Shown piece by piece: positions 1-8,123 of a DNA stretch of 64,000 nt. The notes below the pieces were generated by a model. It worked only from the letters and a program-made list of their open reading frames with translations. It did no database searches and was not told the origin of the DNA. The translations under genes and the position numbers were made by a program. This DNA comes from Pseudomonas arcuscaelestis (GTDB lineage Bacteria > Pseudomonadota > Gammaproteobacteria > Pseudomonadales > Pseudomonadaceae): contig NZ_JACOPV010000011.1 in assembly GCF_016881005.1 (NCBI RefSeq), positions 179,553-243,552 on the forward strand, written 5' to 3'. Each line of letters begins with the position of its first letter. Position 1 is the first letter of the stretch.

Positions 1-2
1 GT

Positions 3-929
3 ATCGGTATTGCCCTGAGTCCACAGGACGGTAGCGAACTCAGTCAACTGATGAAAAACGCCGACACCGCCATGTACCACGCCAAGGAGCGTGGCAAGAA
101 CAACTTCCAGTTCTACCAGGCCGACATGAACGCCAGTGCTCTGGAACGCCTGGAGCTGGAAAGCGATTTGCGCCATGCCCTGGAACAGAACGAATTCACG
201 CTCTACTACCAACCGCAGTTCAGCGGTGACGGCAAGCGCCTGACCGGCGCCGAAGCCCTGCTGCGCTGGCGCCATCCACGACGTGGGCTGGTCCCGCCCG
301 GGGACTTCATCCCGGTTATCGAAGAACTGGGGCTTGTCGTCGATGTGGGCGACTGGGTACTCAAGGAAGCCTGTCGCCAGCTCAAAACCTGGCACCAGGC
401 CAAGCTGCGGGTACCAAAGGTATCCGTAAACATCTCGGCGCGGCAGTTCTCCGACGGTCAACTGGGCGAACGCATTGCCACCATCCTCAAGGACACCGGC
501 CTGCCACCGGCATGCCTGGAGCTGGAACTGACCGAAAGTATTCTGATGCGTGAGGTCCACGAGGCCATGATGATCCTCGACAGCTTGAAGAAGCTAGGCC
601 TGAGCATCGCGGTCGACGACTTCGGCACCGGCTACTCGTCACTCAACTACCTCAAGCAGTTTCCGATCGATGTGCTGAAGATTGACCGCACCTTCGTCGA
701 CGGCTTGCCAGAAGGTGAACAGGATGCGCAGATCGCTCGGGCCATCATTGCCATGGCCCACAGCCTGAACCTTGCGGTAATCGCCGAAGGCGTCGAAACC
801 CATGAGCAACTGGAGTTTTTGCGCGAGCACGATTGCGACGAAGTACAGGGATATCTGTTCGGACGGCCGATGCCGGCCAACCAGTTCGAAGCGCAGTTCA
901 GCAACGAAACCCTGTTCATGTTCGAGTAG
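3..929 (+). CDS. GGDEF-EAL cyclic-di-GMP protein, C-terminal part (5' end outside window)
   Basis: The open frame runs from the window edge, so only the C-terminus is present. It starts in the last part of a GGDEF domain (GIALSPQDG followed by ADTAMYHAKERG) and continues into a complete EAL phosphodiesterase domain that hydrolyses c-di-GMP to pGpG. The EAL signature appears as EALLRW, the catalytic region as ELTES, then VDDFGTGYSSL and LKIDRTFV, and AEGVET near the end. All these motifs are intact, so phosphodiesterase activity is plausible. Whether the GGDEF half is catalytic cannot be judged because its active-site loop lies upstream. N-terminal sensory domains (PAS, GAF or membrane segments are usual) are also off-window. 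An internal methionine at 51 is in frame but is not a start. Confidence 0.95.
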   Translation: MGIALSPQDGSELSQLMKNADTAMYHAKERGKNNFQFYQADMNASALERLELESDLRHALEQNEFTLYYQPQFSGDGKRLTGAEALLRWRHPRRGLVPPGDFIPVIEELGLVVDVGDWVLKEACRQLKTWHQAKLRVPKVSVNISARQFSDGQLGERIATILKDTGLPPACLELELTESILMREVHEAMMILDSLKKLGLSIAVDDFGTGYSSLNYLKQFPIDVLKIDRTFVDGLPEGEQDAQIARAIIAMAHSLNLAVIAEGVETHEQLEFLREHDCDEVQGYLFGRPMPANQFEAQFSNETLFMFE

Positions 930-1061
930 GCGTCAGGCCCAGGCGCGCAGCTTGTCAGTCATGAGCCCCATTTGTCTGCGACATGATGCCCTTTCATATG
1001 CCAGACAAAAGCTGATGAGGTAGAATGCCTGCCTATTTCAGCACGATCCTTGAGGACCGCC

Positions 1062-2315
1062 ATGTTCAGCCGTGATTTGACCATTGCCAAGTACGACGCC
1101 GATCTTTTTGCCGCTATGGAGCAAGAAGCTCAGCGCCAGGAAGAGCACATCGAGCTGATTGCTTCGGAAAACTACACCAGCCCGGCTGTCATGGAAGCCC
1201 AAGGCTCGGTTCTGACCAACAAATACGCCGAAGGCTACCCTGGTAAGCGCTACTACGGTGGTTGCGAATACGTCGACGTCGTTGAGCAACTGGCCATCGA
1301 TCGCGCCAAGGAACTGTTCGGCGCCGATTACGCCAACGTCCAGCCACACGCAGGCTCGCAAGCCAACGCTGCCGTCTACCTGGCACTGCTGTCGGCCGGT
1401 GACACCATTCTGGGCATGAGCCTGGCCCACGGTGGTCACCTGACCCACGGCGCCAACGTCAGCTCCTCGGGCAAACTGTACAACGCTGTCCAGTACGGAA
1501 TCGACGCCAATGGCCTGATCGACTACGACGAAGTAGAGCGCCTGGCTGTTGAACACAAGCCAAAAATGATCGTTGCCGGCTTCTCGGCCTATTCGCAGAT
1601 CCTGGACTTCCCACGTTTCCGCGAAATCGCCGATAAAGTCGGTGCCTACCTGTTCGTCGACATGGCTCACGTTGCCGGTCTGGTCGCTGCAGGCGTGTAC
1701 CCGAACCCAGTTCCTTTCGCCGATGTGGTCACCACCACTACCCACAAGACCCTGCGCGGTCCACGTGGCGGCCTGATCCTGGCTCGCGCCAATGCCGACA
1801 TCGAGAAGAAGCTGAACTCGGCCGTATTCCCGGGCGCCCAAGGCGGCCCGCTGGAGCACGTCATCGCCGCCAAGGCTATCTGCTTCAAAGAAGCCCTGCA
1901 GCCTGAGTTCAAGACTTACCAACAGCAAGTCGTGAAAAACGCCCAAGCCATGGCCGGTGTGTTCATCGAGCGCGGTTTCGACGTGGTTTCCGGTGGTACT
2001 GAAAACCACCTGTTCCTGCTCTCGCTGATCAAGCAGGAAATCTCCGGTAAAGACGCCGACGCCGCCCTGGGTCGCGCCTTCATCACCGTCAACAAGAACT
2101 CGGTGCCAAACGACCCACGCTCCCCGTTCGTCACTTCCGGCCTGCGCTTCGGCACCCCGGCTGTGACCACTCGCGGCTTCAAGGAAGCAGAGTGCAAGGA
2201 ACTGGCTGGCTGGATCTGCGACATCCTGGCCGACCTGAACAACGAAGCGGTGATCGACGCCGTTCGCGAGAAGGTCAAGGCCATCTGCAAGAAGCTGCCG
2301 GTATACGGCAACTGA
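1062..2315 (+). CDS. glyA: Serine hydroxymethyltransferase
   Basis: PLP enzyme converting serine and tetrahydrofolate to glycine and 5,10-methylene-THF, the main one-carbon source in the cytoplasm. The 417-aa product is the standard length. It contains IELIASENYTSPAVMEAQGS near the N-terminus and the PLP-lysine motif TTTHKTLRGPRGG. The frame stays open up to a TTG at 1050, but I chose the ATG at 1062 because a GAGGA ribosome binding site lies at about 1052-1056 and the family protein begins MFSRDL. It is monocistronic, with a strong terminator 18 bp after the stop. Pseudomonas genomes often carry two glyA copies; this window does not show which one this is. Confidence 0.98.
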   Translation: MFSRDLTIAKYDADLFAAMEQEAQRQEEHIELIASENYTSPAVMEAQGSVLTNKYAEGYPGKRYYGGCEYVDVVEQLAIDRAKELFGADYANVQPHAGSQANAAVYLALLSAGDTILGMSLAHGGHLTHGANVSSSGKLYNAVQYGIDANGLIDYDEVERLAVEHKPKMIVAGFSAYSQILDFPRFREIADKVGAYLFVDMAHVAGLVAAGVYPNPVPFADVVTTTTHKTLRGPRGGLILARANADIEKKLNSAVFPGAQGGPLEHVIAAKAICFKEALQPEFKTYQQQVVKNAQAMAGVFIERGFDVVSGGTENHLFLLSLIKQEISGKDADAALGRAFITVNKNSVPNDPRSPFVTSGLRFGTPAVTTRGFKEAECKELAGWICDILADLNNEAVIDAVREKVKAICKKLPVYGN

Positions 2316-2333
2316 TCGCAGTTGACTGAAGTG

Positions 2334-2364
2334 AAAAAGCCCGGCTCTTGAGCCGGGCTTTTTA
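2334..2364 (+). terminator. Rho-independent terminator after glyA
   Basis: A perfect GC-rich hairpin (AAAAAGCCCGGCTC facing GAGCCGGGCTTTTT) begins 18 bp after the glyA stop and ends in a T tract. It also lies 22 bp from the stop of the convergent yjiA gene, and its A-rich 5' arm would give a T tract on the other strand. It may therefore act in both directions. Confidence 0.9.
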
Positions 2365-2386
2365 TTGGTTATTACTCAGTCAACTC

Positions 2387-3358
2387 TCAAGACCTGCTCA
2401 AAGCTTCGAACCCTTCACGAATCGTTACTTCGGGCAGGTCATCGGCAATAAACACCATCACACTTTCCCGAGCCTCACCTTCAGCCCATTCGGTATCCCA
2501 GTCGAAACCATATAGTTTCAACACGCCCTGGAACACCAGGCGCCGATCTTCACCGGCGATATTCAGCACACCTTTATAGCGCAACAACTGTTTGCCATGA
2601 TTCTCCAGCAACTGATTCATGAAGTCGCTGAGCCGGTCGATGTCCAGCGGGGTTTCTGTACGTAGTACCAGACTGGAAATGCGATCAGGGGTGAGCGCCT
2701 GGGTAACAGGCCGCAGGCTCAAACCGCCACCGAGGTCGGCGTTAAGGTTGAAACCGCGCACATCGAGCAACTCGGCCAGATCGATGCGACCATGCTCGAC
2801 CACCCGGATCGGCGCGCGCCGGTTGATTCGGCCAAGGCGTTCGCTTAAAGCCGTGAAGCTGGCCGGATCGACAAGGTCGGTCTTGCTCACCAGCAAGCGG
2901 TCGGCAAAGCCTACCTGCGCCTGCGCAATGGCCTGGGTCAAATGCTGCTCGGCATGAGCCGCATCGACCAAGGTGATGATGCCGTCGAGAATGTAGCGGT
3001 CGCGCAGTTCCTCTTCAATGAAAAAGGTCTGCGCCACGGGCGCAGGATCAGCCAGGCCTGTGCATTCGATCACCAATCTATCGAAGGCAATGTCGCCGGC
3101 ATCCAGACGCTCAAGCAGCAGGAACAGCGCTTTGGTCAGGTCGGTGTGAATACTGCAGCACACGCAACCATTGGCCAGCGTCATGACCTGCACCGGCTCG
3201 TCGCCAAGCAGCTGGCTGTCGATACCGGCATCACTGAATTCGTTTTCGATCACCGCGATCTTCAGGCCATGTTCAGCCTTGAGCAGATGGCGTAGCAAGG
3301 TAGTCTTGCCGGCCCCCAGAAAACCGCTGAGTACTGTTACGGGAATGGGCGCGTGCAA
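2387..3358 (-). CDS. yjiA: CobW/YjiA-family P-loop GTPase (putative metal chaperone)
   Basis: G3E-family GTPase of 323 aa. The Walker A motif is GFLGAGKTT near residue 10, the metal-binding CxCC motif is NGCVCC, and SKTDL is the guanine-specificity motif; a C-terminal CobW_C domain follows. I prefer a TTG start at 3358: an AGGAG sits 8 nt upstream and the reading HAPIPVTVLSGFLGAG matches the family N-terminus. The longer ATG start at 3400 lies inside a perfect inverted repeat and is unlikely. It is third in the order cstA-yjiX-yjiA, the same order as E. coli btsT-yjiX-yjiA. That suggests a shared operon, but the role of the GTPase in it is unknown. Family members insert or traffic metals such as zinc or cobalt. 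Confidence 0.88.
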   Translation of the reverse strand: MHAPIPVTVLSGFLGAGKTTLLRHLLKAEHGLKIAVIENEFSDAGIDSQLLGDEPVQVMTLANGCVCCSIHTDLTKALFLLLERLDAGDIAFDRLVIECTGLADPAPVAQTFFIEEELRDRYILDGIITLVDAAHAEQHLTQAIAQAQVGFADRLLVSKTDLVDPASFTALSERLGRINRRAPIRVVEHGRIDLAELLDVRGFNLNADLGGGLSLRPVTQALTPDRISSLVLRTETPLDIDRLSDFMNQLLENHGKQLLRYKGVLNIAGEDRRLVFQGVLKLYGFDWDTEWAEGEARESVMVFIADDLPEVTIREGFEALSRS

Positions 3359-3383
3359 ACGGAAATCTCCTGAGCTGAAATGA

Positions 3384-3415
3384 CTGTGGGAGCACGGCAA
3401 GCCGTGCTCCCACAG
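3384..3415. repeat. Perfect 15-bp inverted repeat between yjiX and yjiA (REP-like hairpin)
   Basis: CTGTGGGAGCACGGC is followed by AA and its exact reverse complement. The GTGGGAGC/GCTCCCAC core is typical of Pseudomonas REP-type intergenic elements. It lies between two co-directional genes and could attenuate or stabilise the mRNA; no T tract follows. Confidence 0.75.
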
Positions 3416-3441
3416 GTTGTGTCGCCGTCAGTAGCTGTGAT

Positions 3442-3639
3442 TCAACAGCACTTGGGCCCACTCTTGCCGCCGTAACGGGCTTCTTGGCGTTCGCGGAAGA
3501 ACGCCTCGTAGCTCATCACCGGCTTGTCCGGATGCTTGGTCTGCATGTGCTCGACGTAGTTGTCGTAGTCGGGCATTCCGACCATCAGGCGGGCTGCCTG
3601 CCCCAGGTACTTACCCAGTCGACCGAGATCGTTGAACAT
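3442..3639 (-). CDS. yjiX: YbdD/YjiX family small protein
   Basis: Small cytoplasmic protein of 65 aa belonging to the YbdD/YjiX (DUF466) family. It contains GKYLGQAARLMVGMPDYDNYVEHM followed by HPDKPVMSYEAFFRERQEARYG; the family's usual size is 65-67 aa, so it is complete. A Cys-Cys pair ends the protein (GPKCC). ATG at 3639 is chosen, although an in-frame GTG lies just upstream at 3642; an AGAGGA site fits either. It starts 18 bp after the stop of the CstA-type transporter and is probably co-transcribed with it. The function of the family is not established; the constant linkage to CstA/BtsT suggests an accessory role in peptide or pyruvate uptake. Confidence 0.9.
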   Translation of the reverse strand: MFNDLGRLGKYLGQAARLMVGMPDYDNYVEHMQTKHPDKPVMSYEAFFRERQEARYGGKSGPKCC

Positions 3640-3657
3640 CACTGCATTCCTCTTGAG

Positions 3658-5724
3658 TTACGCATCCGGCAGTGCCTGGAACGGGGACTCTTTGTCAGTC
3701 CGTTCTTTCTTGTTCAGGGCGCCAATGCCGACCTTCAGAGCAAAGAACAGAATGGCGAAGACCACGAACAGGAACAGGCCGGTCAGGGTCGCGTTGGTGT
3801 AGGCGTTGAAGATCACGTGTTGCATCTGACCAATGTCCTTGGCCGGTGCCAGTACCTGGCCTGCATCCAGCGCAGTGCTGTACTTATTGGCCAATGCCAG
3901 GAAGCCGACTGCCGGGTTCGGATCGAAGAGCTTGATGAAGCCTGCAGTCGTGGTGCAGATCAGCAGCCACACAGCCGGCAGCAAGGTGACCCACATGTAA
4001 CGCTGGCGCTTCATTTTGATCAGCACCACAGTACCCAGCATCAGCGCGATACCGGCCAGCATCTGGTTAGAGATACCGAACAGTGGCCACAGGGTGTTGA
4101 TGCCGCCCAATGGATCGATAACCCCCTGGTACAGCAGGTAGCCCCAGAGCGCCACACAGCCGGCGGTGGCGATCAGGTTGGCAGTCCAGGACTCTGTGCG
4201 CTTGAGCGCTGGAACGAAGCTGCCCAGCAGATCCTGGAGCATGAATCGACCCGCTCGAGTACCGGCATCCACGGCAGTAAGAATAAACAGCGCTTCAAAC
4301 AGGATCGCAAAGTGGTACCAGAAAGCCATGGTGTTTTCACCCGGCAGCACCTGGTGCAGGATCTGCGCAATACCCACCGCCAGCGTCGGCGCACCACCGG
4401 CACGCGCCAGAATGGTGTGCTCGCCAATGTCCTTGGCGACCGCTTCAAGTGCATCAGGTGTAATCGCAAAGCCCCAGCTACTCACCGTTTGCGCCACCGA
4501 CACCACGTCGGAGCCAACAACCGCGGCGGGGCTGTTCATGGCGAAATACACGCCTGGCTCGATCACCGAAGCGGCAACCATGGCCATGATCGCCACGAAT
4601 GACTCCATGAGCATGCCGCCGTAACCGATGTAACGGGCGTTGGTTTCGTTGTCCAGCAACTTGGGCGTGGTGCCCGACGAAATCAGCGCATGGAAGCCCG
4701 ACACCGCGCCACAGGCAATGGTGATGAACAGGAATGGGAACAGGGTGCCCTTCCAGACAGGGCCTGTGCCGTCGGTGAACTGGGTCAGCGCCGGCATTTT
4801 CAGCTCAGGCGCGATGATCAGGATACCGATGGCCAGACCGACTATGGTACCGATCTTGAGGAACGTCGACAGGTAGTCACGTGGCGCCAGTACCAGCCAG
4901 ACCGGCAGTACCGCAGCAACGAAGCCGTAGCCAACCAGCATCCAGGTGATCTGTACACCGGTGAAGGTGAACGCCGGGCCCCAGACCGGATCCGCCGCAA
5001 CCTGGCCCCCCAGCCAGATGGACAGCAGCAACAACACCACGCCCATCAGCGAGATTTCACCGATACGACCTGGGCGGATGTAGCGCATGTAGATGCCCAT
5101 GAACATCGCGATCGGAATGGTCGCCATGACCGTGAACATACCCCAAGGGCTCTCGGCCAGGGCCTTGACCACGATCAGCGCCAGCACCGCAAGGATGATG
5201 ATCATGATCAGGAAGCAGCCAAATAGCGCGATGGTCCCGGGAATACGCCCCATTTCTTCACGGACCATGTCACCCAGCGAGCGGCCGTTGCGACGGGTCG
5301 AGAGGAACAGGATCATGAAGTCCTGCACCGCACCGGCCAGCACCACACCGGCAATCAGCCAGAGCGTACCGGGCAGGTAGCCCATTTGTGCAGCCAGCAC
5401 CGGGCCGACCAGTGGGCCTGCACCCGCGATGGCAGCGAAGTGGTGACCAAAGAGGATGTGCTTGTTGGTCGGAACATAGTCCAGACCATCATTGTTGAGC
5501 ACCGCGGGGGTAGCCCGACGCGGGTCCAGCTGCATCACCTTGGTGGCAATAAACAGACTGTAGTAACGGTACGCGACCAGGTAGATAGCCACTGAAGCGA
5601 CGACAATCCACAAGGCGTTGATGGCTTCGCCTCGACGCAGGGCAACCACACCCAGCGCACAGGCTCCTATGACTGCCAGCGCCAGCCACGGTATGTGGCG
5701 TAGCAGGCTATTATTGTTGTTCAT
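3658..5724 (-). CDS. cstA: CstA/BtsT-family carbon-starvation transporter (pyruvate or peptide uptake)
   Basis: Inner-membrane transporter of 688 aa with many hydrophobic segments, starting MNNNNSLLRHIPWLALAVIG. The family motifs FGHHFAAIAGAGPLVGPVLA and GTLWLIAGVVLAGAVQDF are present. E. coli members are CstA (peptide/pyruvate) and BtsT (high-affinity pyruvate/H+ symport); the downstream yjiX-yjiA order matches the btsT locus. ATG 5724 is chosen over the open frame that extends to 5865 because it fits the family N-terminus, and GGAAG lies upstream. The substrate in this organism is inferred. No BtsSR-like two-component system is adjacent in the window. Confidence 0.93.
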   Translation of the reverse strand: MNNNNSLLRHIPWLALAVIGACALGVVALRRGEAINALWIVVASVAIYLVAYRYYSLFIATKVMQLDPRRATPAVLNNDGLDYVPTNKHILFGHHFAAIAGAGPLVGPVLAAQMGYLPGTLWLIAGVVLAGAVQDFMILFLSTRRNGRSLGDMVREEMGRIPGTIALFGCFLIMIIILAVLALIVVKALAESPWGMFTVMATIPIAMFMGIYMRYIRPGRIGEISLMGVVLLLLSIWLGGQVAADPVWGPAFTFTGVQITWMLVGYGFVAAVLPVWLVLAPRDYLSTFLKIGTIVGLAIGILIIAPELKMPALTQFTDGTGPVWKGTLFPFLFITIACGAVSGFHALISSGTTPKLLDNETNARYIGYGGMLMESFVAIMAMVAASVIEPGVYFAMNSPAAVVGSDVVSVAQTVSSWGFAITPDALEAVAKDIGEHTILARAGGAPTLAVGIAQILHQVLPGENTMAFWYHFAILFEALFILTAVDAGTRAGRFMLQDLLGSFVPALKRTESWTANLIATAGCVALWGYLLYQGVIDPLGGINTLWPLFGISNQMLAGIALMLGTVVLIKMKRQRYMWVTLLPAVWLLICTTTAGFIKLFDPNPAVGFLALANKYSTALDAGQVLAPAKDIGQMQHVIFNAYTNATLTGLFLFVVFAILFFALKVGIGALNKKERTDKESPFQALPDA

Positions 5725-5906
5725 GGTTTGCTTCCAGCTAGTGGATAAAAGACTGCCTTTCGAGTCTAGCGATACTGTCAGGAAAGACCACCCCCCACGT
5801 TGGTCTAGAGCCCTCAACGCGGGTTGAACACAGCCCGTTATGCGCCCTGGAGCGGACCTTGGCAAGTGTTGAGCTATAGTCAGGAAGAACCCCGGAGTGA
5901 CTGAAC

Positions 5907-6272
5907 ATGAGCGACCACGAAGAACGTCGATGTTTCCAGCGTGTCACCTTCGATGCCCCCACCCTTCTGCGCCAGGGAGAGCAAAGTTGGGAGGTCGAGT
6001 TGCTCGACTTGTCCCTCAAAGGCTTGCTGATCAAGTGTCCAGAGCCCTGGGCTCCCGATCTGACCCAGGATTTCGAGGCCATCGTCACGCTCAGCCCGGA
6101 GGTAACGTTGCAGATGCAAGTCGAACTGCGCCATGAAGAAGGCCATCAGTTGGGCTTTATCTGCCTTTATATCGATGTCGACTCGATGAGTCATTTGCAC
6201 CGTCTTGTGGAACTCAACCTGGCAGACAGCACAAAAATGATGCGTGAGCTGCGGGAATTGATCGAAGTTTAA
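5907..6272 (+). CDS. PilZ-domain c-di-GMP binding protein
   Basis: Single-domain PilZ protein of 121 aa. Both halves of the c-di-GMP binding signature are visible: the arginine motif RRCFQR at residues 7-12 and the D-x-S-x-x-G motif DLSLKG around residues 34-39. Single-domain PilZ proteins act as c-di-GMP effectors that bind partner proteins in motility, alginate or cell-envelope control; the partner cannot be deduced here. It is divergent from cstA with about 180 bp between starts and has no obvious operon mate. Confidence 0.9.
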   Translation: MSDHEERRCFQRVTFDAPTLLRQGEQSWEVELLDLSLKGLLIKCPEPWAPDLTQDFEAIVTLSPEVTLQMQVELRHEEGHQLGFICLYIDVDSMSHLHRLVELNLADSTKMMRELRELIEV

Positions 6273-6452
6273 AATCTTTTAGCCTGCTACCTAGTTTGCC
6301 GCTCTCGGCATTTCTGTCCGTTTGGACAGCTTTCCAACCCTTTCCTGTGTCCCCACGCAGCCTTGCGCGGCCTGCGTGCGGGTGTTGGAACGATAACTGC
6401 ATTCACTTACCGAGCCAAATGGCCCGTAAGACTGTTCCTACGCAAATCTAAA

Positions 6453-6466
6453 AATTGTATACAATT
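6453..6466. promoter_or_regulatory. 14-bp perfect palindrome, candidate repressor operator
   Basis: AATTGTATACAATT lies 67 bp before the start of the nucleobase permease. The half-site (TTGTA) and spacing resemble operators of GntR-family regulators, but no such regulator is encoded nearby, so the assignment is inference from shape alone. Confidence 0.5.
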
Positions 6467-6532
6467 GTTCTGGCGTTCCCATGCCGGACTTGTCTACAGT
6501 AGCGCCACAACAATAAATCAGAGACCCCGTCC

Positions 6533-8053
6533 ATGAATACGTCCTCCCCTAGCACGTCTTCAGCCCCACGTCCCGAAGACGAGAATCTGGGCCTAGGTGC
6601 CAACCTGGCGTACGGCCTGCAACACGTTTTGACGATGTATGGCGGCATCGTCGCGGTTCCCCTGATCCTAGGTCAGGCTGCCGGCCTGACGCCGGCGGAT
6701 ATTGGCCTGCTGATTGCCGCCTCGCTGTTTGCGGGTGGTTTGGCAACGCTGCTGCAAACGCTGGGACTGCCCTGGTTCGGCTGCCAATTGCCATTGGTGC
6801 AGGGGGTTTCGTTTGCTGGCGTGGCGACAATGGGCGCGATCCTCAGCAGTGAGGGCGGCGGCGGCTTGCCCGGCGTCCTTGGCGCTGTCATGGCAGCGTC
6901 CTTTATCGGGTTTCTGATCACACCGGTGTTCTCGCGGATCACCAAGTACTTCCCGCCACTGGTGACCGGTATCGTCATCACCACCATCGGCCTGACGCTG
7001 ATGCCAGTTGCAGCACGTTGGGTTATGGGAGGCAACAGCAAAGCCCCCGATTTCGGCAGCATGTCGAATATCGGCCTGGCAGCACTGACCTTCGCCATCG
7101 TCCTGATCCTGAGCAAACTGGGCAGCGCAACAATTTCGCGCCTGTCCATCCTGCTGGCCATGGTGATCGGCACCCTGATTGCCTGGTCGCTGGGCATGGC
7201 CGATTTCAGCAAGGTTCTAGACGGCCCGCTGGTCGCGATGCCTTCGCCCTTCCACTTCGGCATGCCGACCTTCCACATCGCCGCCATCCTGTCGATGTGC
7301 ATCGTGATCATGGTTACCCTGGTGGAAACCTCGGCTGACATCCTCGCTGTCGGTGAAATCATCGACACCAAGGTCGACTCCAAGCGTCTGGGCAATGGCC
7401 TGCGCGCCGACATGGCATCGAGCATCCTGGCGCCGATTTTCGGCTCGTTCACCCAAAGCGCGTTCGCCCAGAACGTTGGTCTGGTGGCGGTAACGGGTGT
7501 GAAGAGTCGATATGTGGTGGCAACCGGTGGGGTGATCCTGGTGGTACTCGGCTTGCTGCCTATCATGGGTCGCGTGATTGCCGCCGTACCGACTTCGGTC
7601 CTCGGTGGCGCCGGCATCGTGTTGTTCGGCACCGTGGCAGCCAGCGGTATCCGTACGCTCTCCAAGGTCAGTTACAAGAACAACGTCAACCTGATCATCG
7701 TCGCTGCCTCGCTGGGCTTTGGCATGATCCCGATCGCTGCTCCCAACTTTTACGCGCAGTTCCCTAACTGGTTCGAGACCATCTTCCACTCCGGCATCAG
7801 CTCGGCAGCGATCATGGCCATTGTCCTGAACCTGGTGTTCAACCATTTCACCGCAGGCAACTCCGATCAGCAGTCTGTATTCGCTGCCGCCTATGAACGC
7901 ACCATCCACTACTCGGATATCTCCGCCCTACGTGATGGTGACTACTTCGAGGATGGCAAGCTGTTCAACGCTGATGGCGTAGAAGTACCAGTCAGGGGTG
8001 AGGGCGAGCATGGAGAGCCGCCAGCGCGACGAGAGGCCGTGTCGGAGCATTGA
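6533..8053 (+). CDS. NCS2-family nucleobase:cation symporter (xanthine/uracil type)
   Basis: Integral membrane permease of 506 aa with 12-14 hydrophobic segments. The NCS2 signature QNVGLVAVTGVKSR is intact at about residues 320-333, and the substrate-binding glutamate region ETSADILAVGE precedes it. This branch imports xanthine, uric acid or uracil with H+ or Na+; the exact base is not readable from motifs alone. The hydrophilic N-terminus (about 20 aa) and C-terminal tail are normal for Pseudomonas members. It is transcribed alone from a 260-bp intergenic region containing a perfect palindrome, and is followed by a terminator. Confidence 0.9.
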   Translation: MNTSSPSTSSAPRPEDENLGLGANLAYGLQHVLTMYGGIVAVPLILGQAAGLTPADIGLLIAASLFAGGLATLLQTLGLPWFGCQLPLVQGVSFAGVATMGAILSSEGGGGLPGVLGAVMAASFIGFLITPVFSRITKYFPPLVTGIVITTIGLTLMPVAARWVMGGNSKAPDFGSMSNIGLAALTFAIVLILSKLGSATISRLSILLAMVIGTLIAWSLGMADFSKVLDGPLVAMPSPFHFGMPTFHIAAILSMCIVIMVTLVETSADILAVGEIIDTKVDSKRLGNGLRADMASSILAPIFGSFTQSAFAQNVGLVAVTGVKSRYVVATGGVILVVLGLLPIMGRVIAAVPTSVLGGAGIVLFGTVAASGIRTLSKVSYKNNVNLIIVAASLGFGMIPIAAPNFYAQFPNWFETIFHSGISSAAIMAIVLNLVFNHFTAGNSDQQSVFAAAYERTIHYSDISALRDGDYFEDGKLFNADGVEVPVRGEGEHGEPPARREAVSEH

Positions 8054-8071
8054 TTCGACAGGCTGAAAAAT

Positions 8072-8106
8072 AAAAAGGCCGGTGCACATGCATCGGCCCT
8101 TTTGTT
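8072..8106. terminator. Bidirectional terminator between permease and radA
   Basis: The hairpin AAAAAGGCCGGTGCA / TGCATCGGCCCTTTT has one G-T wobble, with A and T tracts on its two sides. It lies between convergent genes and can serve both. Confidence 0.85.
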
Positions 8107-8123
8107 TTATTGGCACCTGATCG

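Noticed and set aside
1038..2009. 323-codon open frame antisense to glyA
   Set aside because: It is a shadow frame of a highly conserved GC-rich gene, has no family likeness and no ribosome binding site.
3484..4602. 372-codon open frame antisense to yjiX/cstA
   Set aside because: Composition (many H, Q, R) is typical of reverse-strand translation of membrane-protein codons; the cstA reading is certain.
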